A stretch of DNA of 64,000 bases from Pseudomonas triclosanedens (GCF_026686735.1 NZ_CP113432.1:6127001-6191000); one strand, 5' to 3'; counted from the first letter of the stretch, positions 36,028 through 45,490 are shown. Notes: generated by a model from the letters alone, not told the origin. Numbers and translations: made by a program.

Positions 36028-36067
36028 AATGACACATTGTGTCATTTAGCTTGATTTGTGTCATTGC
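36028..36067. promoter_or_regulatory. Palindromic operator plus extra half-site in the XRE/aldolase promoter
   Basis: AATGACACATTGTGTCATT (36028-36046) is a perfect 9+1+9 dyad. A repeat of the right half, TTGTGTCATTGC, follows at 36056, about two helical turns away. It lies between the divergent start codons of the XRE-cupin regulator and the aldolase gene, the usual place for autoregulation plus target control. Confidence 0.6.
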
Positions 36068-36127
36068 AACGCAACCGAAATGACCGCGAGCCCCACTCGC
36101 GTCCATCCCGAACAGAGGAAGACTCTC

Positions 36128-36910
36128 ATGGCGACAACCATGCACCTCCCCAAGGACCAGTTGATCCAGCACGCCGAACGGCAAATGCAGACCAGCCTGG
36201 CCGATAATACGTGGACTGCCCGGCAAAAACTGGCCCTGACCTGCCGGATTCTCTTCGACGGCGGCCACGACTCGGGCCTGGCCGGGCAGATCACCTGCCG
36301 CGCGGAACAGCCCGGCACCTACTACACCCAGCGCCTGGGGCTGGGCTTCGACGAGATTTCCTCCGGCAACCTGCTGCTGGTCGACGAAGACCTCAAGGTG
36401 CTCCAGGGCCAGGGCATGGCCAACCCGGCCAACCGCTTCCACAGCTGGGTGTACCGCGCCCGCCCGGACGTCAACTGCATCATCCACACCCACCCGCTGC
36501 ACGCCGCCGCGCTGTCGATGCTGGAAGTGCCGCTGGAGGTGTCGCACATGGACCTCTGCCCGCTGTTCGACGACTGCGCCTTCCTCAAGGACTGGCCGGG
36601 CGTGCCGGTGGGCAACGAGGAAGGCGAGATCATCTCCGCCGCCCTGGGCGACAAGCGCGCCATCCTGCTCTCCCACCACGGCCTGCTGGTGACCGGTTCG
36701 AGCATCGAGGAAGCCTGCGTGGTGGCGATGCTGTTCGAGCGTGCCGCGAAGATGCAGTTGCTGGCGATGGCCGCCGGCAAGATCAAGCCGATACCCCAGG
36801 CCCTGGGCAAGGAAGCGCACGACTGGATCTCCACGCCCAAGCGCCACGGCGCCGCCTTCAGCTACTACGCCCGGCGCAGCCTGCGCGAGCACGGCGAATG
36901 CCTGAGCTGA
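36128..36910 (+). CDS. Class II aldolase/adducin family protein
   Basis: 260 aa. DGGHDSGLAGQITCRAEQPG is the family's early glycine-rich loop. IIHTHPLHAAALSML carries the zinc-binding His pair (HTH), and AILLSHHGLLVTGSS the third His. The catalytic acidic residue is likely in the MDLCPLFDDCAF or NEEGE region. Members cleave sugar phosphates or act as decarboxylases on hydroxy-keto acids. AGAGGAAG precedes the ATG. It forms an apparent operon with the DapA-family gene 59 bp downstream under the XRE-cupin regulator. Substrate unknown. Confidence 0.85.
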   Translation: MATTMHLPKDQLIQHAERQMQTSLADNTWTARQKLALTCRILFDGGHDSGLAGQITCRAEQPGTYYTQRLGLGFDEISSGNLLLVDEDLKVLQGQGMANPANRFHSWVYRARPDVNCIIHTHPLHAAALSMLEVPLEVSHMDLCPLFDDCAFLKDWPGVPVGNEEGEIISAALGDKRAILLSHHGLLVTGSSIEEACVVAMLFERAAKMQLLAMAAGKIKPIPQALGKEAHDWISTPKRHGAAFSYYARRSLREHGECLS

Positions 36911-36969
36911 CCGGCCTCCCACTCCGATAACGACAAAGCCACTTACCCACAAGTGCCCCAGGTGCAACC

Positions 36970-37854
36970 ATGTCCTCGACCATCCTCCACGGCATCATCG
37001 GCTACACCATCACTCCCTTCGGCTCCGACGGTACGCTCGACCTGCCGGCGCTCGGCCGCTCCATCGAACGGCTGCTCGCCGGCGGCGTGCATGCCATCGC
37101 GCCGCTGGGCAGCACCGGCGAAGGTGCCTACCTCAGCGACCCGGAATGGGACGCGGTGGTGGAATTCAGCCTGAAGACCATCGCCGGCCGTGTTCCCACC
37201 ATCGTCAGCGTGTCCGACCTCACCACTGCCCGCACGGTGCGCCGCGCGCGCTTCGCCGAACGCCTCGGCGCCACCGCGGTGATGGTGCTACCGGTGTCCT
37301 ACTGGAAGCTCAACGAAGCGGAAATCCTCGCCCACTACCGCGCGGTGGGCGAGGCGATCGGCATTCCGGTGATGCTCTATAACAACCCGGGCACCAGCGG
37401 CACCGACCTGCCGGTGGAGCTGATCCTGCGGATCGTCAACGAAGTGGAGAACGTCACGATGGTCAAGGAGAGCACCGGCGACATCCAGCGCATGCACCGC
37501 CTGCGCCTGCTCTCCGACGGCCAGGTGGCGTTCTACAACGGCTGCAACCCACTGGCGCTGGAAGCGCTGGTGGCCGGGGCGAAAGGCTGGTGCACGGCAG
37601 CGCCCAACCTTATCCCGGAGCACAACCGCGCGTTGTACGAAGCGGTGCAGGAAGGACGCATGGAGGATGCGCGGGAGTCGTTCTATCGGCAGTTGGCGGT
37701 GCTCGACTACATCACCCGCCGTGGCCTGCCGACCACCATCAAGGCAGGGTTGCGCATGACCGGCCTGGAGGTCGGCGTGCCGCGCCTGCCGTTGCAGGAG
37801 CTGGACGGCGACGGCCAGCGCTATCTGCAGGGACTGCTGACAGCACTGCAATGA
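36970..37854 (+). CDS. DapA/NAL-family pyruvate-dependent aldolase or dehydratase
   Basis: 294 aa TIM barrel. GIIGYTITPFGSDGTLDLPA, the GSTGEGAYLS pyruvate-carboxylate loop, VMLYNNPGTSGTDLP with the Tyr of the active site, and the Schiff-base Lys in VTMVKESTGDI. This is the dihydrodipicolinate synthase / N-acetylneuraminate lyase family, which also includes keto-sugar-acid aldolases. Since a class II aldolase precedes it, a catabolic keto-acid role is more likely than lysine synthesis. Convergent with the APC permease gene. Confidence 0.88.
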   Translation: MSSTILHGIIGYTITPFGSDGTLDLPALGRSIERLLAGGVHAIAPLGSTGEGAYLSDPEWDAVVEFSLKTIAGRVPTIVSVSDLTTARTVRRARFAERLGATAVMVLPVSYWKLNEAEILAHYRAVGEAIGIPVMLYNNPGTSGTDLPVELILRIVNEVENVTMVKESTGDIQRMHRLRLLSDGQVAFYNGCNPLALEALVAGAKGWCTAAPNLIPEHNRALYEAVQEGRMEDARESFYRQLAVLDYITRRGLPTTIKAGLRMTGLEVGVPRLPLQELDGDGQRYLQGLLTALQ

Positions 37855-37902
37855 GGCATGACTGCCCCGCCCGCGTCAGCCGCGCGCGGGGCTCTTCTCC
37901 AT

Positions 37903-39327
37903 TCAACCCACGCTCAACGCCGCCTCGCTGACCACCTGCGGGCGCTTGCGCTTGAGCACGTAGTAGGCCAGGTAGCAGGCCGCCATGAAGCCGAAGCCCC
38001 AGTACAGCGACGGGCGCTGGGTCGGGTCCATCGCCAGGAACACGAACAGCGAGCAGCAGATCGCGATGCACGCCAGCGGAATCAACGGGAACAGCGGCGC
38101 CGCGTACTTGAGGTCAGCCACCGTGCCGCCCTTGGCCATGTGCTCGCGGCGGAAGCGGTACTGCGCGTAGGCGATGACGATCCAGGTGACCGTACCGGAC
38201 ATCCCGCTCACCGCCATCAGCACCATGAACAGCGTGTCGGCGGCGACGATGCTGGTCAGCAGCGACAGCAGCGCGAAGGCCAGGCTGATCAGCAGCGCGT
38301 AGAGCGGCACGCCACGGGCGCTGAGTTTCGACAGCTTGCGAGGCGCCATGCCGGTCTTGGACATCGCCCAGAGGATGCGGGTGGAAGCGTAGAGGCCCGA
38401 GTTACCCACCGAGAGAATCGCGGTGAGAATCACGAAGTTCATCAGGTCGGCGGCGTAGGGAATGCCAACCATGTCGAACACCTGCACGAACGGGCTCTCC
38501 ATCAGCCCGGCTTTCTGCCACGGCACGATGCAGGAGAGCACGGCAATCGCCAGCACATAGAAGATCAGCACGCGGAACACCACGTTGCGCACGGCACGCG
38601 GGATGCTCTTTTCCGGCTGGTCGGTCTCGCCGGCGGCGACACCCATGATCTCGCAGCCCTGGAAGGCGTACACCACCGTCATCATCACCGCGAACACCGC
38701 GGACAGACCGTTGGGGAACAGGCCGTCGCTGATCAGGTTGTGCAGCCCCGGAGCAGCCGCGCCGTCGTTCAGCGGGATGGCGCCGAAGATCACCAGCACG
38801 CCGACCACGATGAAGGCCAGGATGGCCGCGACCTTGATGCCCGAGAACCAGTATTCGGCCTCGCCGAAGGCTCGGGTGGCCAGGGCATTGAGGGAGAACA
38901 GCACGATCACGAAGAAGCCCGACCACAGCCAGATCGGCACATCGGGGAACCAGCGGGTCATCAGCATGCCGGCGGCAGTGAACTCCAGGCCGACGGTGGA
39001 GGCCCAGCTCATCCAGTAGACCCAGCCGATCATGAACCCGGTGGCCGGGCCGATGAAGCGTGTGGCGTGGGCCTGGAAGGAGCCGGAAACCGGCATCTGC
39101 ACCGACAGCTCGCCCAGGCAGACCATCACCAGGTACATCAGCAGGCCCGCGACCAGGTAGGCGAGGATGGCGCCCATCGGGCCGCCGGAATTGATGGTGA
39201 CACCCGAGCCCATGAACAGGCCGGTGCCGATCACGCCGCCCAGCGAGAGCATGAAGATGTGGCGACTCTTGAGCGCTCGGGTGAGCTGGATACGATCTTT
39301 TTCCTGGGACGCTTGCAGCTCAGACAT
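37903..39327 (-). CDS. APC-family amino acid permease
   Basis: 474 aa, twelve predicted helices. HIFMLSLGGVIGTGLFMGSG is the APC (LysP/GABA-permease type) start. NPLMY-like positions and AFQGCEIMGVAAGETDQPEK, with the Glu of the TM6 region, are recognisable. It imports an amino acid by proton symport. GGAGG stands 8 bp before ATG 39327. It lies between the aldolase operon and aruS, the place held by an amino acid permease (PA4981) beside aruS in PAO1, so arginine or a related cation is a reasonable guess. Confidence 0.9.
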   Translation of the reverse strand: MSELQASQEKDRIQLTRALKSRHIFMLSLGGVIGTGLFMGSGVTINSGGPMGAILAYLVAGLLMYLVMVCLGELSVQMPVSGSFQAHATRFIGPATGFMIGWVYWMSWASTVGLEFTAAGMLMTRWFPDVPIWLWSGFFVIVLFSLNALATRAFGEAEYWFSGIKVAAILAFIVVGVLVIFGAIPLNDGAAAPGLHNLISDGLFPNGLSAVFAVMMTVVYAFQGCEIMGVAAGETDQPEKSIPRAVRNVVFRVLIFYVLAIAVLSCIVPWQKAGLMESPFVQVFDMVGIPYAADLMNFVILTAILSVGNSGLYASTRILWAMSKTGMAPRKLSKLSARGVPLYALLISLAFALLSLLTSIVAADTLFMVLMAVSGMSGTVTWIVIAYAQYRFRREHMAKGGTVADLKYAAPLFPLIPLACIAICCSLFVFLAMDPTQRPSLYWGFGFMAACYLAYYVLKRKRPQVVSEAALSVG

Positions 39328-39647
39328 GGCACACCTCCGCAATGCGGCGGGCGCGGCTGAGCAGAACTCTACGTTGGATCATTATTGTTATCTCCAATCA
39401 GTCAGAGGCCGTGGCTCGGGCACGGATGCCACCGGATTATTGGAAGACGATGTAAGGCGCCGTTGTTCGGCAGGATCGAAGTTGTAGAAAGATGTAAGGA
39501 TTTTGTGCAGGGCGCGCGGGGCGGGGTTTTCAGATAGTTGCTCGCTCCCACAACGTAAAGTGAGCCCGGCATCCCCTGTAGGGCGCATAACGCGCCAGCG
39601 TTATCCGCCGCAGCAGATGGCGGATAACCTGTTCCAGGTTATGCGCC
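39328..39647. other. Intergenic region with REP-like pair
   Basis: 320 bp between the APC permease start and the aruS stop. The part near 39360-39420 is where the permease promoter would lie (AT-richer, CATTATTGTTATC), but no clear -35/-10 pair is seen. The segment 39578-39651 is the REP-like pair. Confidence 0.5.
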
Positions 39648-39651
39648 CTAC
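39578..39651. repeat. Pair of inverted REP-like elements abutting the aruS stop codon
   Basis: GTAGGGCGCATAACGCGCCA at 39578 and GGCGGATAACCTGTTCCAGG at 39619 begin two inverted members of the family also seen at 12768 and 31015. The second includes the TAG stop of aruS (39648-39650) in its CCCTAC end, so the repeat lies exactly at the 3' end of the gene and could stabilise the mRNA. Confidence 0.75.
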
Positions 39652-41891
39652 GCCGGGGTGCTCTTCAGGAGTTCAGCAACGACCGCCTTCTCCCGATCCA
39701 GCTTATCCGTCCAGCCCATGAGCGAAGCTCCCGCCAGCGCCGCCTCTTCCAGCTCGCCAAGGCAGTCGCCCAGGCCGCGCAGCCCCATCGACCGGCAACT
39801 CCCCGCCAGCCGGTGGGCAAGGCTCGCGGCTTCGACCGCATCGTCCTGGCGCAGCGCATCCAGCAGCAGCGGCCATTGCTGGTCGATCAGGCGCCAGAGG
39901 CTATCGAGCAGTTCGGCGAGCTTGTGCTCGCCCAACAGACGGCGGTGGGTATCCAGCACGCGGTGATCCAGCGGGCCGCTGTCCACGGTCTCGTCCGCCG
40001 CATCGCCCGTTACACCGGCCAGCGCGCGGCGCAGTTGCTCCAGGCGCAGCGGCTTGCCCAGCACGCCCTGCATGCCGGCCTCGAAATAGCGACGCACCAT
40101 CCCCGGCTGCACACTGGCGGTGAAGGCGAACACCGGCGTGCGCACGTTGCGGCCTTCCGCCTGCCCGCGAATTGCCCGGCACAGCTCCAGGCCGCTCATG
40201 CCCGGCAGGTGCATATCCAGCAGGATCAGGTCGAAGCGCCGCGAGGCGGCGAGCGCCAGCGCAGGCTCCGCGTCGTCGGCCAGGTGCACGCGATGGCCAT
40301 CGCGCTCCAGCAGCGCCTGGGCGACCTCGCGGTTCAGGGCGACGTCCTCCACCACCAGCACCTCCAGCGCCGGCGAGCACTCCACGATTGCCGTAGCGCT
40401 CGGCACCACGCCCGGCGCCAGCGCGATCTCGAACCAGAAGGTGCTGCCCTCGCCCTCCAGGCTCTCCACGCCGATCTCACCGCCCATGCTTTCCACCAGG
40501 CGCTTGCTGATCGCCAGCCCCAGGCCGGTGCCGCCGTAGCGCCGCGCCACCTCGTCGCTGGCCTGGGTGAAGCGCTGGAAGATTTTTTCCTGCTGCTCCG
40601 AGGAAATCCCGATGCCGTCGTCGGTCACGCTGAAACGCAGGCGCTGCCCGGCCTCGTCGGACGCCAGCACGGCCACCTCCAGCAGCACCTCGCCTTCCTC
40701 GGTGAACTTCACCGCGTTGGCCACCAGGTTGCTCAGCACCTGGCGCAGGAACTGCTCGGCGCCCCGGCAGGCGTCGCGCACCTGCGGATCGACGCGCAGC
40801 CGCAGGACGGTACCGTTGTCCTGCGCGCGCGGCTCCAGCAGGGTCACCACGTCATCGAGCAGACGGCGCAGGGAGAAGTCCACCGGCTCGGGCTGGCTGG
40901 CGCCATCTTCCAGCTTGGCGAAGTGCAGCACCTCGTTGAGGATCGCCAGCAGCCCCTCGCCAGCAGTGGACAGCGCCTGCAACCGGCGCCGATCCTGCTC
41001 GCCCAGGGGGGCCGCGCGCAGCAGCTCGGCCATGCCGAGGATACCGCCCAGTGGGGTGCGGATTTCGTGGCTCATGGTGGCGAGGAAGCGGCTCTTGGCA
41101 CGGTTGGCCGCCTCCGCTTCTTCCTTGGCGCGGCGCAGGCTGGCGGTGCGCCGCTCGACCCGCCGCTGCAACTCGTCGCGCGTGCTTTGCAGCGCCTCGC
41201 GGTCGGCCTCGCGGCGCCGAAGTTCGGCGCGCAGTGCGCGGCGCAGGCCGTCTAGGGCATCAGCCACGGTGTCGATTTCGTCGTCCTCGCCGCTGCGCAC
41301 CTTGTCCAGCGCCAGCTCGGTCCCCAGGTCGCCGCCGGTCAGCCCGCGAACGAAATCGGCCATGCGCCGCAGATGCCGGGTGACCAGGCTGTGGAACAGC
41401 CAGCTCAGCGCCACCGCCAGGCCACAGAGGAACACGCCCATCCACAACAGGCTGGCCAGGCCGCCGTGGAGCAGGCGCAGGTAGACGGCGCCCAGGTCGA
41501 TGCTCACCTCCAGTTCCCCCAGCTCCCGGCGCTCGCCATCCGGCGGCTGGAAGGCCAGGGCGAAACGCTCCACACGCAGCGGGCCGCGCCCACTTTCGCT
41601 GCCCTGCATCAGGTTGAAATCGGCGCTGCGCAGACGCGCCTGGGCGATGTCGGGAAAGTCCACCAGGCCGTGCAGTTGCACGTTGAGCTGCTCCTGGTTG
41701 AGGTCCCACAGGCTGCGCTCGAAGCTGGCCAGGTAGCCGACTCGGATCAGCTCCAGGCGCGCCTCGATGTCGCGCATCTCGCGGCGGTATTCGAAGTACA
41801 ACTGCACTGCGCTGGCCAGCACGGTGAAGCACAGGCTGAACAGCAACACCCGCAGCAGCAGGCGCCGGGCCAGGCCGCCGGGCAGCTTCAT
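39648..41891 (-). CDS. aruS: Hybrid sensor histidine kinase AruS
   Basis: 747 aa. TM1 (11-31), a periplasmic region (32-140), TM2 (about 143-168), HAMP (170-225), a coiled coil (225-262), HisKA with His275 in MSHEIRTPL, HATPase with Asn391 and DDGIGI, a receiver with Asp558 in [10 protein letters not shown], and an HPt domain with His692 in AHRLAGSC. This is a full tripartite phosphorelay kinase. In P. aeruginosa AruS/AruR controls aruHI. The ATG overlaps the solute-binding protein gene's stop by 4 bp. Order of the operon is aruR, binding protein, aruS. Confidence 0.85.
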   Translation of the reverse strand: MKLPGGLARRLLLRVLLFSLCFTVLASAVQLYFEYRREMRDIEARLELIRVGYLASFERSLWDLNQEQLNVQLHGLVDFPDIAQARLRSADFNLMQGSESGRGPLRVERFALAFQPPDGERRELGELEVSIDLGAVYLRLLHGGLASLLWMGVFLCGLAVALSWLFHSLVTRHLRRMADFVRGLTGGDLGTELALDKVRSGEDDEIDTVADALDGLRRALRAELRRREADREALQSTRDELQRRVERRTASLRRAKEEAEAANRAKSRFLATMSHEIRTPLGGILGMAELLRAAPLGEQDRRRLQALSTAGEGLLAILNEVLHFAKLEDGASQPEPVDFSLRRLLDDVVTLLEPRAQDNGTVLRLRVDPQVRDACRGAEQFLRQVLSNLVANAVKFTEEGEVLLEVAVLASDEAGQRLRFSVTDDGIGISSEQQEKIFQRFTQASDEVARRYGGTGLGLAISKRLVESMGGEIGVESLEGEGSTFWFEIALAPGVVPSATAIVECSPALEVLVVEDVALNREVAQALLERDGHRVHLADDAEPALALAASRRFDLILLDMHLPGMSGLELCRAIRGQAEGRNVRTPVFAFTASVQPGMVRRYFEAGMQGVLGKPLRLEQLRRALAGVTGDAADETVDSGPLDHRVLDTHRRLLGEHKLAELLDSLWRLIDQQWPLLLDALRQDDAVEAASLAHRLAGSCRSMGLRGLGDCLGELEEAALAGASLMGWTDKLDREKAVVAELLKSTPA

Positions 41892-42673
41892 CGCGGCACT
41901 CCGTCGCCGGCGAGCATCGCGCGGTAGCCGCGCTCGCTGTCATCCAGCCAGCGCGCCACGCTGCCATCCTCCACTCGCCGTTGCAGCGCCGCGTCGATCT
42001 CGTCCATCCGCGCGGCCAGCGGCGACCGGCGCGACACCGCGATGCGCAGGTAGTCCACGGTCAGCGGCCTGGGCAATGCCGCGATGTTCTCGCCTCCGGC
42101 CAACTGCTCGACGAACAGGCCGCCAGTGCGGCGCTCGTGGGCGATGAAGTCGATACGCTGGCGGATCAGCTTGCCGAAGTTCTGTCGGCTGTCGGAGACC
42201 CATTCGACATTGCCGTGCTCGGCGACGAAGCGGTCGAACTGCGCCCCGTAGCTCTCGCCGAAAAGTAGCCCGCCACGGTAGCTGGCGAGGTCGTCCAGCC
42301 GGTCGAAGCGCACCGGCTTGCGGCGGTTGTAGAAGATCGCCACTTCCTCGCGCAGCACCGGCACGCGGGAGAACAGCAGGCCATCGTCACGCTGCGGCGT
42401 GCGGTAGGCCAGCACCACGTCCACGCGGCCTTCGGCGGCATCCAGCAGGCAGCGCTTCCAGTTGCCGAGCACCACGGTCGTCACCTCGTAGCCCAGCTCG
42501 CCGAGCACGCTGCGCACCGCTTGCGGCGCCAGCCCGCGGACCTCGTGGCCATCGCTCCAGGAAATCGGCGGGTACACGGGGTAGTCGCAGTAGCGGATCG
42601 GTTGCGCGGCGCTCGCGGTGGTGCCCGCTGCCAGCAGCGGCAGCACCAGGCACAGCAGGGCCGGCCAGCGCAT
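41888..42673 (-). CDS. Periplasmic solute-binding protein (SBP family 3-like) in the aru two-component operon
   Basis: 261 aa with a Sec signal peptide (LLCLVLPLLAAGTTASA). The mature part IRYCDYPVYPPISWSDGHEV, GLAPQAVRSVLGELGYEVTT and GRVDVVLAYRTPQRDDGLLF follows the type II periplasmic-binding fold of family 3 amino acid receptors. It lacks membrane helices. It sits 3 bp after aruR and overlaps aruS by 4 bp, so it is made with the kinase. I infer that it presents arginine or a related ligand to AruS rather than serving transport, since no ABC permease is nearby. Confidence 0.8.
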   Translation of the reverse strand: MRWPALLCLVLPLLAAGTTASAAQPIRYCDYPVYPPISWSDGHEVRGLAPQAVRSVLGELGYEVTTVVLGNWKRCLLDAAEGRVDVVLAYRTPQRDDGLLFSRVPVLREEVAIFYNRRKPVRFDRLDDLASYRGGLLFGESYGAQFDRFVAEHGNVEWVSDSRQNFGKLIRQRIDFIAHERRTGGLFVEQLAGGENIAALPRPLTVDYLRIAVSRRSPLAARMDEIDAALQRRVEDGSVARWLDDSERGYRAMLAGDGVPR

Positions 42674-42676
42674 GGC

Positions 42677-43411
42677 TCAGACGTCGGCGGGCGTGGCGGT
42701 GAACAGGTAGCCGGCGCCGTGGATGGTGATGATCAGCTCGGGCTCGGCAGGGTCGTCGCGCAGCTTGCGGCGCAGGCGGCCTACCAGCACGTCGATGGAG
42801 CGGTCGTTGGGCAGCCACTCGCGGTTGCGGATCTGGTCCATCAGCTGGTCGCGGCTCAGGGTATGGCCGGTGTTGCGCAGGAACACACAGAGCAGCTGGA
42901 ACTCGCCGTGGGTCAGTGGGGTTTCGCTGCCGCCTGCGTCGATCAGGCGGCGGCGGTCGGGGTCCAGCGTCCAGTGCGCGAAGCGCTTGTGGTTCTGCCG
43001 GGCCGGTTGCGCGGCGACGGGTTGGCGGGCGTGGCGAACGCGGCGGATCAGGTTCTTCGCGCGGGACACCAGCTCACGCGGGTTGAGCGGCTTGATCACA
43101 TAGTCGTCGGCACCGCATTCCAGGCCGACGATGCGGTCCACGTCGTCGTTGCGGCCGGTGATCAGGATGATGCCGACCTCCGAACGCACGCGCAGCTCGC
43201 GGGTCAGGGTCAGGCCGTCCTTGCCGGGCAGGCGGATGTCGAGCATCACCAGGTCGATCGGCTGCTCGCCGCGCTCGGCCTCGGCCAGGCTGGCTTCGGC
43301 CTGCTCGGCAGTGCCCGCGCAGAGCACGTCGTAACCTTCCTCGCCGAGATAGGCCTGGAGGAGTTCGCGAATCAGCGGATCGTCGTCGACGATCAGAACA
43401 CGGGGAGCCAT
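42677..43411 (-). CDS. aruR: OmpR-family response regulator AruR
   Basis: 244 aa from ATG 43411; a TTG two codons earlier is also open. The receiver has LIVDDDPLIRELL and the phospho-Asp in LVMLDIRLPGKDG, with KPLNPRELVSRA holding the conserved Lys. The C-terminal winged helix is PLTHGEFQLLCVFLRNTGHT, RDQLMDQIRNREW and IDVLVGRLRRKL. AGGG lies 8 bp before the ATG. First gene of the aruR-SBP-aruS operon. AruR activates aruHI when arginine is sensed in P. aeruginosa. Confidence 0.86.
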   Translation of the reverse strand: MAPRVLIVDDDPLIRELLQAYLGEEGYDVLCAGTAEQAEASLAEAERGEQPIDLVMLDIRLPGKDGLTLTRELRVRSEVGIILITGRNDDVDRIVGLECGADDYVIKPLNPRELVSRAKNLIRRVRHARQPVAAQPARQNHKRFAHWTLDPDRRRLIDAGGSETPLTHGEFQLLCVFLRNTGHTLSRDQLMDQIRNREWLPNDRSIDVLVGRLRRKLRDDPAEPELIITIHGAGYLFTATPADV

Positions 43412-43529
43412 CGCCAATACCCTGCTGACGCCACCGAACGGGTCGGGGTCGTTCTTGTTATTAGTCTAGGGGAGCTGCGGGGAACGGAGCCCGCAGACGG
43501 CAGCAGGGTACCGATAGCTGAACATTCGA

Positions 43530-44177
43530 TCAACAGGCTGCCGGCGGGCGGCTGAATCGCTGTCGCCCGCCATGCTGCAGGCCATCTACCCAGGCCTCGC
43601 AGATCTGCACGCCCTGCTCGGGCGTGAAGGTGTTGGGGTTCAGCCCCGACTCCAGCCACAAACCGTCGAGCAACGCGCTCAGGGCGATGGCCGCGAGGTC
43701 GGCGTCGAAACCTTCCCAGCCCTCTTCCCGCGCCAGCTCGTTCAGCGTCTGCGCCAGCAGCGAGCGGTATTCACCGTAGGAGTGATCATGGGCGTGGTTG
43801 ATCGCCTCTGCGGTCTTCACCGCGCCCCAGAACGCCAGCCAGGCGTCCAGCAGTTGCGGGTCGAGCAGCTCGGCGGAGAACGAGGCGCGGAAGAACGCCG
43901 ACAGCCGCGCGCGGGCATCGGGCGCCGCCTCGGCGATGGCCTCGCGCAACAACTGCATCACCCGCCCGGTCACCGTCAGGTAAGCCTCGGCCACCAGTTC
44001 GTCCTTGCCCGAATAGTGGTGGTTGATCAGTCCCACCGACACACCGGCCTCGGCGCAGATCTTGCGGATCGATGCGCCCTGGAAGCCGTGCTGCTTGAGG
44101 CACGCGAGCGTGGCCTCGATCAGCAGTGCCTTGCGCTGCTCCGGCTCCAGTCGGGAAAAGCGGACTTCCTGGTTCAT
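43530..44177 (-). CDS. TetR-family transcriptional regulator (BetI-like)
   Basis: 215 aa. The N-terminal HTH is LIEATLACLKQHGFQGASIR, then KICAEAGVSVGLINHHYSGK, which matches BetI-type TetR repressors (SxGLIxHHF). A helical ligand domain follows (LSAFFRASFSAELLDPQLL, then LDGLWLESGLNPNTFTPEQG). GGAGCC precedes the ATG. Divergent from the polyamine-type receptor gene, with a GAAC-N4-GTTC dyad between. Probably represses the receptor/aminotransferase unit; the ligand would be an amine or betaine-like compound. Confidence 0.88.
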   Translation of the reverse strand: MNQEVRFSRLEPEQRKALLIEATLACLKQHGFQGASIRKICAEAGVSVGLINHHYSGKDELVAEAYLTVTGRVMQLLREAIAEAAPDARARLSAFFRASFSAELLDPQLLDAWLAFWGAVKTAEAINHAHDHSYGEYRSLLAQTLNELAREEGWEGFDADLAAIALSALLDGLWLESGLNPNTFTPEQGVQICEAWVDGLQHGGRQRFSRPPAAC

Positions 44178-44207
44178 GCCTAGGCTCCATTCGTCTCAGG
44201 CGGCCAA

Positions 44208-44225
44208 TCTGAACGATTGTTCGAC
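44208..44225. promoter_or_regulatory. Candidate TetR operator
   Basis: TCTGAACGATTGTTCGAC includes the dyad GAAC-N4-GTTC, the kind of site bound by BetI-type regulators. It lies 31 bp upstream of the TetR start codon and before the divergent receptor gene. Binding is inferred. Confidence 0.45.
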
Positions 44226-44386
44226 AGGATGCCAGCCCCAGGGTCCGTCGTCGTTTCGCCACGGCCGTGACGAACCATCGGCAGACCTTACCTACCCGTT
44301 CGGGGAATGGCCCATCCGCCGACCCTGGCCGAGAGTGGCTGCATCCGCGACGACTCCGATCAATAACAACTACAGGTGGGACTGAC

Positions 44387-45490
44387 ATGCAGAAAACGCT
44401 CGCAGCAGTACTCAGCGCGGCGCTGGCAACCTTGCCGGCTCTGGGTCACGGAGGGGAAGCCGACAGCGCCAACACGCTGCGGCTGTACAACTGGACCGAC
44501 TACATCGGCGAACACACCATCGCCGACTTCGAAAAAGCCACCGGCATCAAGGTGGTCTACGACACCTTCGATTCCTACGAGACAGTGCAGGGCAAGCTGC
44601 TGCCCGGCCGCTCCGGCTACGACCTGGTGGTGCTCAACGCCGCCCTGGTGCCGCCGCTGCTCAAGGCCGGCGTGTTCCAGCCGCTGGACAAGTCCAGGCT
44701 ACCAAGCTGGAACAACCTCGATGCCGATGTGCTCAAGCACCTGGATCACTATGACCCGGGCGTGAAGTACTCCGCGCCCTACACCTGGGGCAGCAACGGC
44801 ATCACCTACAACATCGACAAGATCAAGCAGCGCATGCCCGACGCCCCCATCGGCTCGCTGGCGATGCTGTTCGATCCGAAGATCGTGTCGAAATTCGCCG
44901 ATTGCGGCGTGACCATCATCGACTCGCCCACCGACGTCATCCCGCTGGCCCTGGCCTACCTCAAGCGCGACCCCAACAGCGCCGCGCCCGAAGACCTGAA
45001 GGCCGCCCAGGACCTGCTGCAATCGGTCCGCCCGTACATCCGCAAGTTCGACTCCACCAGCTACCTCAACGGCCTGGCCAACGGCGACCAGTGCATGGCC
45101 ATGACCTGGTCCGGCGACTACGCCACCGCCCAGGCCCGCGCCGACGAGGCCGGCGCCAAGGTCAAGCTGGGCTACTTCGTGCCCAGGGAAGGCTCGCTGA
45201 TCTGGTTCGACGACTTCTACATCCCGGCCGATGCGCCGCACGTGGCGAACGCCCACACGTTCATCGAATACATGCTGCAGCCCAAGGTCGCCGCCGAGGT
45301 CAGCGACTACATCCGCTACGCCACCAGCAACGCCGCCGCAACGCCAATGCTCACCGCCGAGGTGCGCAACGACCCGGCGATCTACCCCGACGCCGAAACC
45401 CGCTCGCGGCTGTTCACCCAGAAGGTGCAGGACCCCAAGGCCACCCGCCTGATCACCCGTACCTGGAACGCGGTGAAGACCGGAACCTGA
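44387..45490 (+). CDS. Polyamine-type periplasmic solute-binding protein (PotF/SpuD-like)
   Basis: 367 aa, Sec signal peptide at 1-21 (ALATLPALGHG). The mature start LRLYNWTDYIGEHTIADFEK is the PotF/SpuD/SpuE signature (YNWxDYI). GYDLVVLNAALVPPLL and the SGDYATAQARADEAG region match the polyamine-binding pocket of this family. ATG 44387 is preceded by AGGTGGG. It would bind putrescine, spermidine or a related amine in the periplasm. No ATPase or permease gene lies beside it, so it relies on a transporter encoded elsewhere or acts as a sensor. Confidence 0.87.
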   Translation: MQKTLAAVLSAALATLPALGHGGEADSANTLRLYNWTDYIGEHTIADFEKATGIKVVYDTFDSYETVQGKLLPGRSGYDLVVLNAALVPPLLKAGVFQPLDKSRLPSWNNLDADVLKHLDHYDPGVKYSAPYTWGSNGITYNIDKIKQRMPDAPIGSLAMLFDPKIVSKFADCGVTIIDSPTDVIPLALAYLKRDPNSAAPEDLKAAQDLLQSVRPYIRKFDSTSYLNGLANGDQCMAMTWSGDYATAQARADEAGAKVKLGYFVPREGSLIWFDDFYIPADAPHVANAHTFIEYMLQPKVAAEVSDYIRYATSNAAATPMLTAEVRNDPAIYPDAETRSRLFTQKVQDPKATRLITRTWNAVKTGT

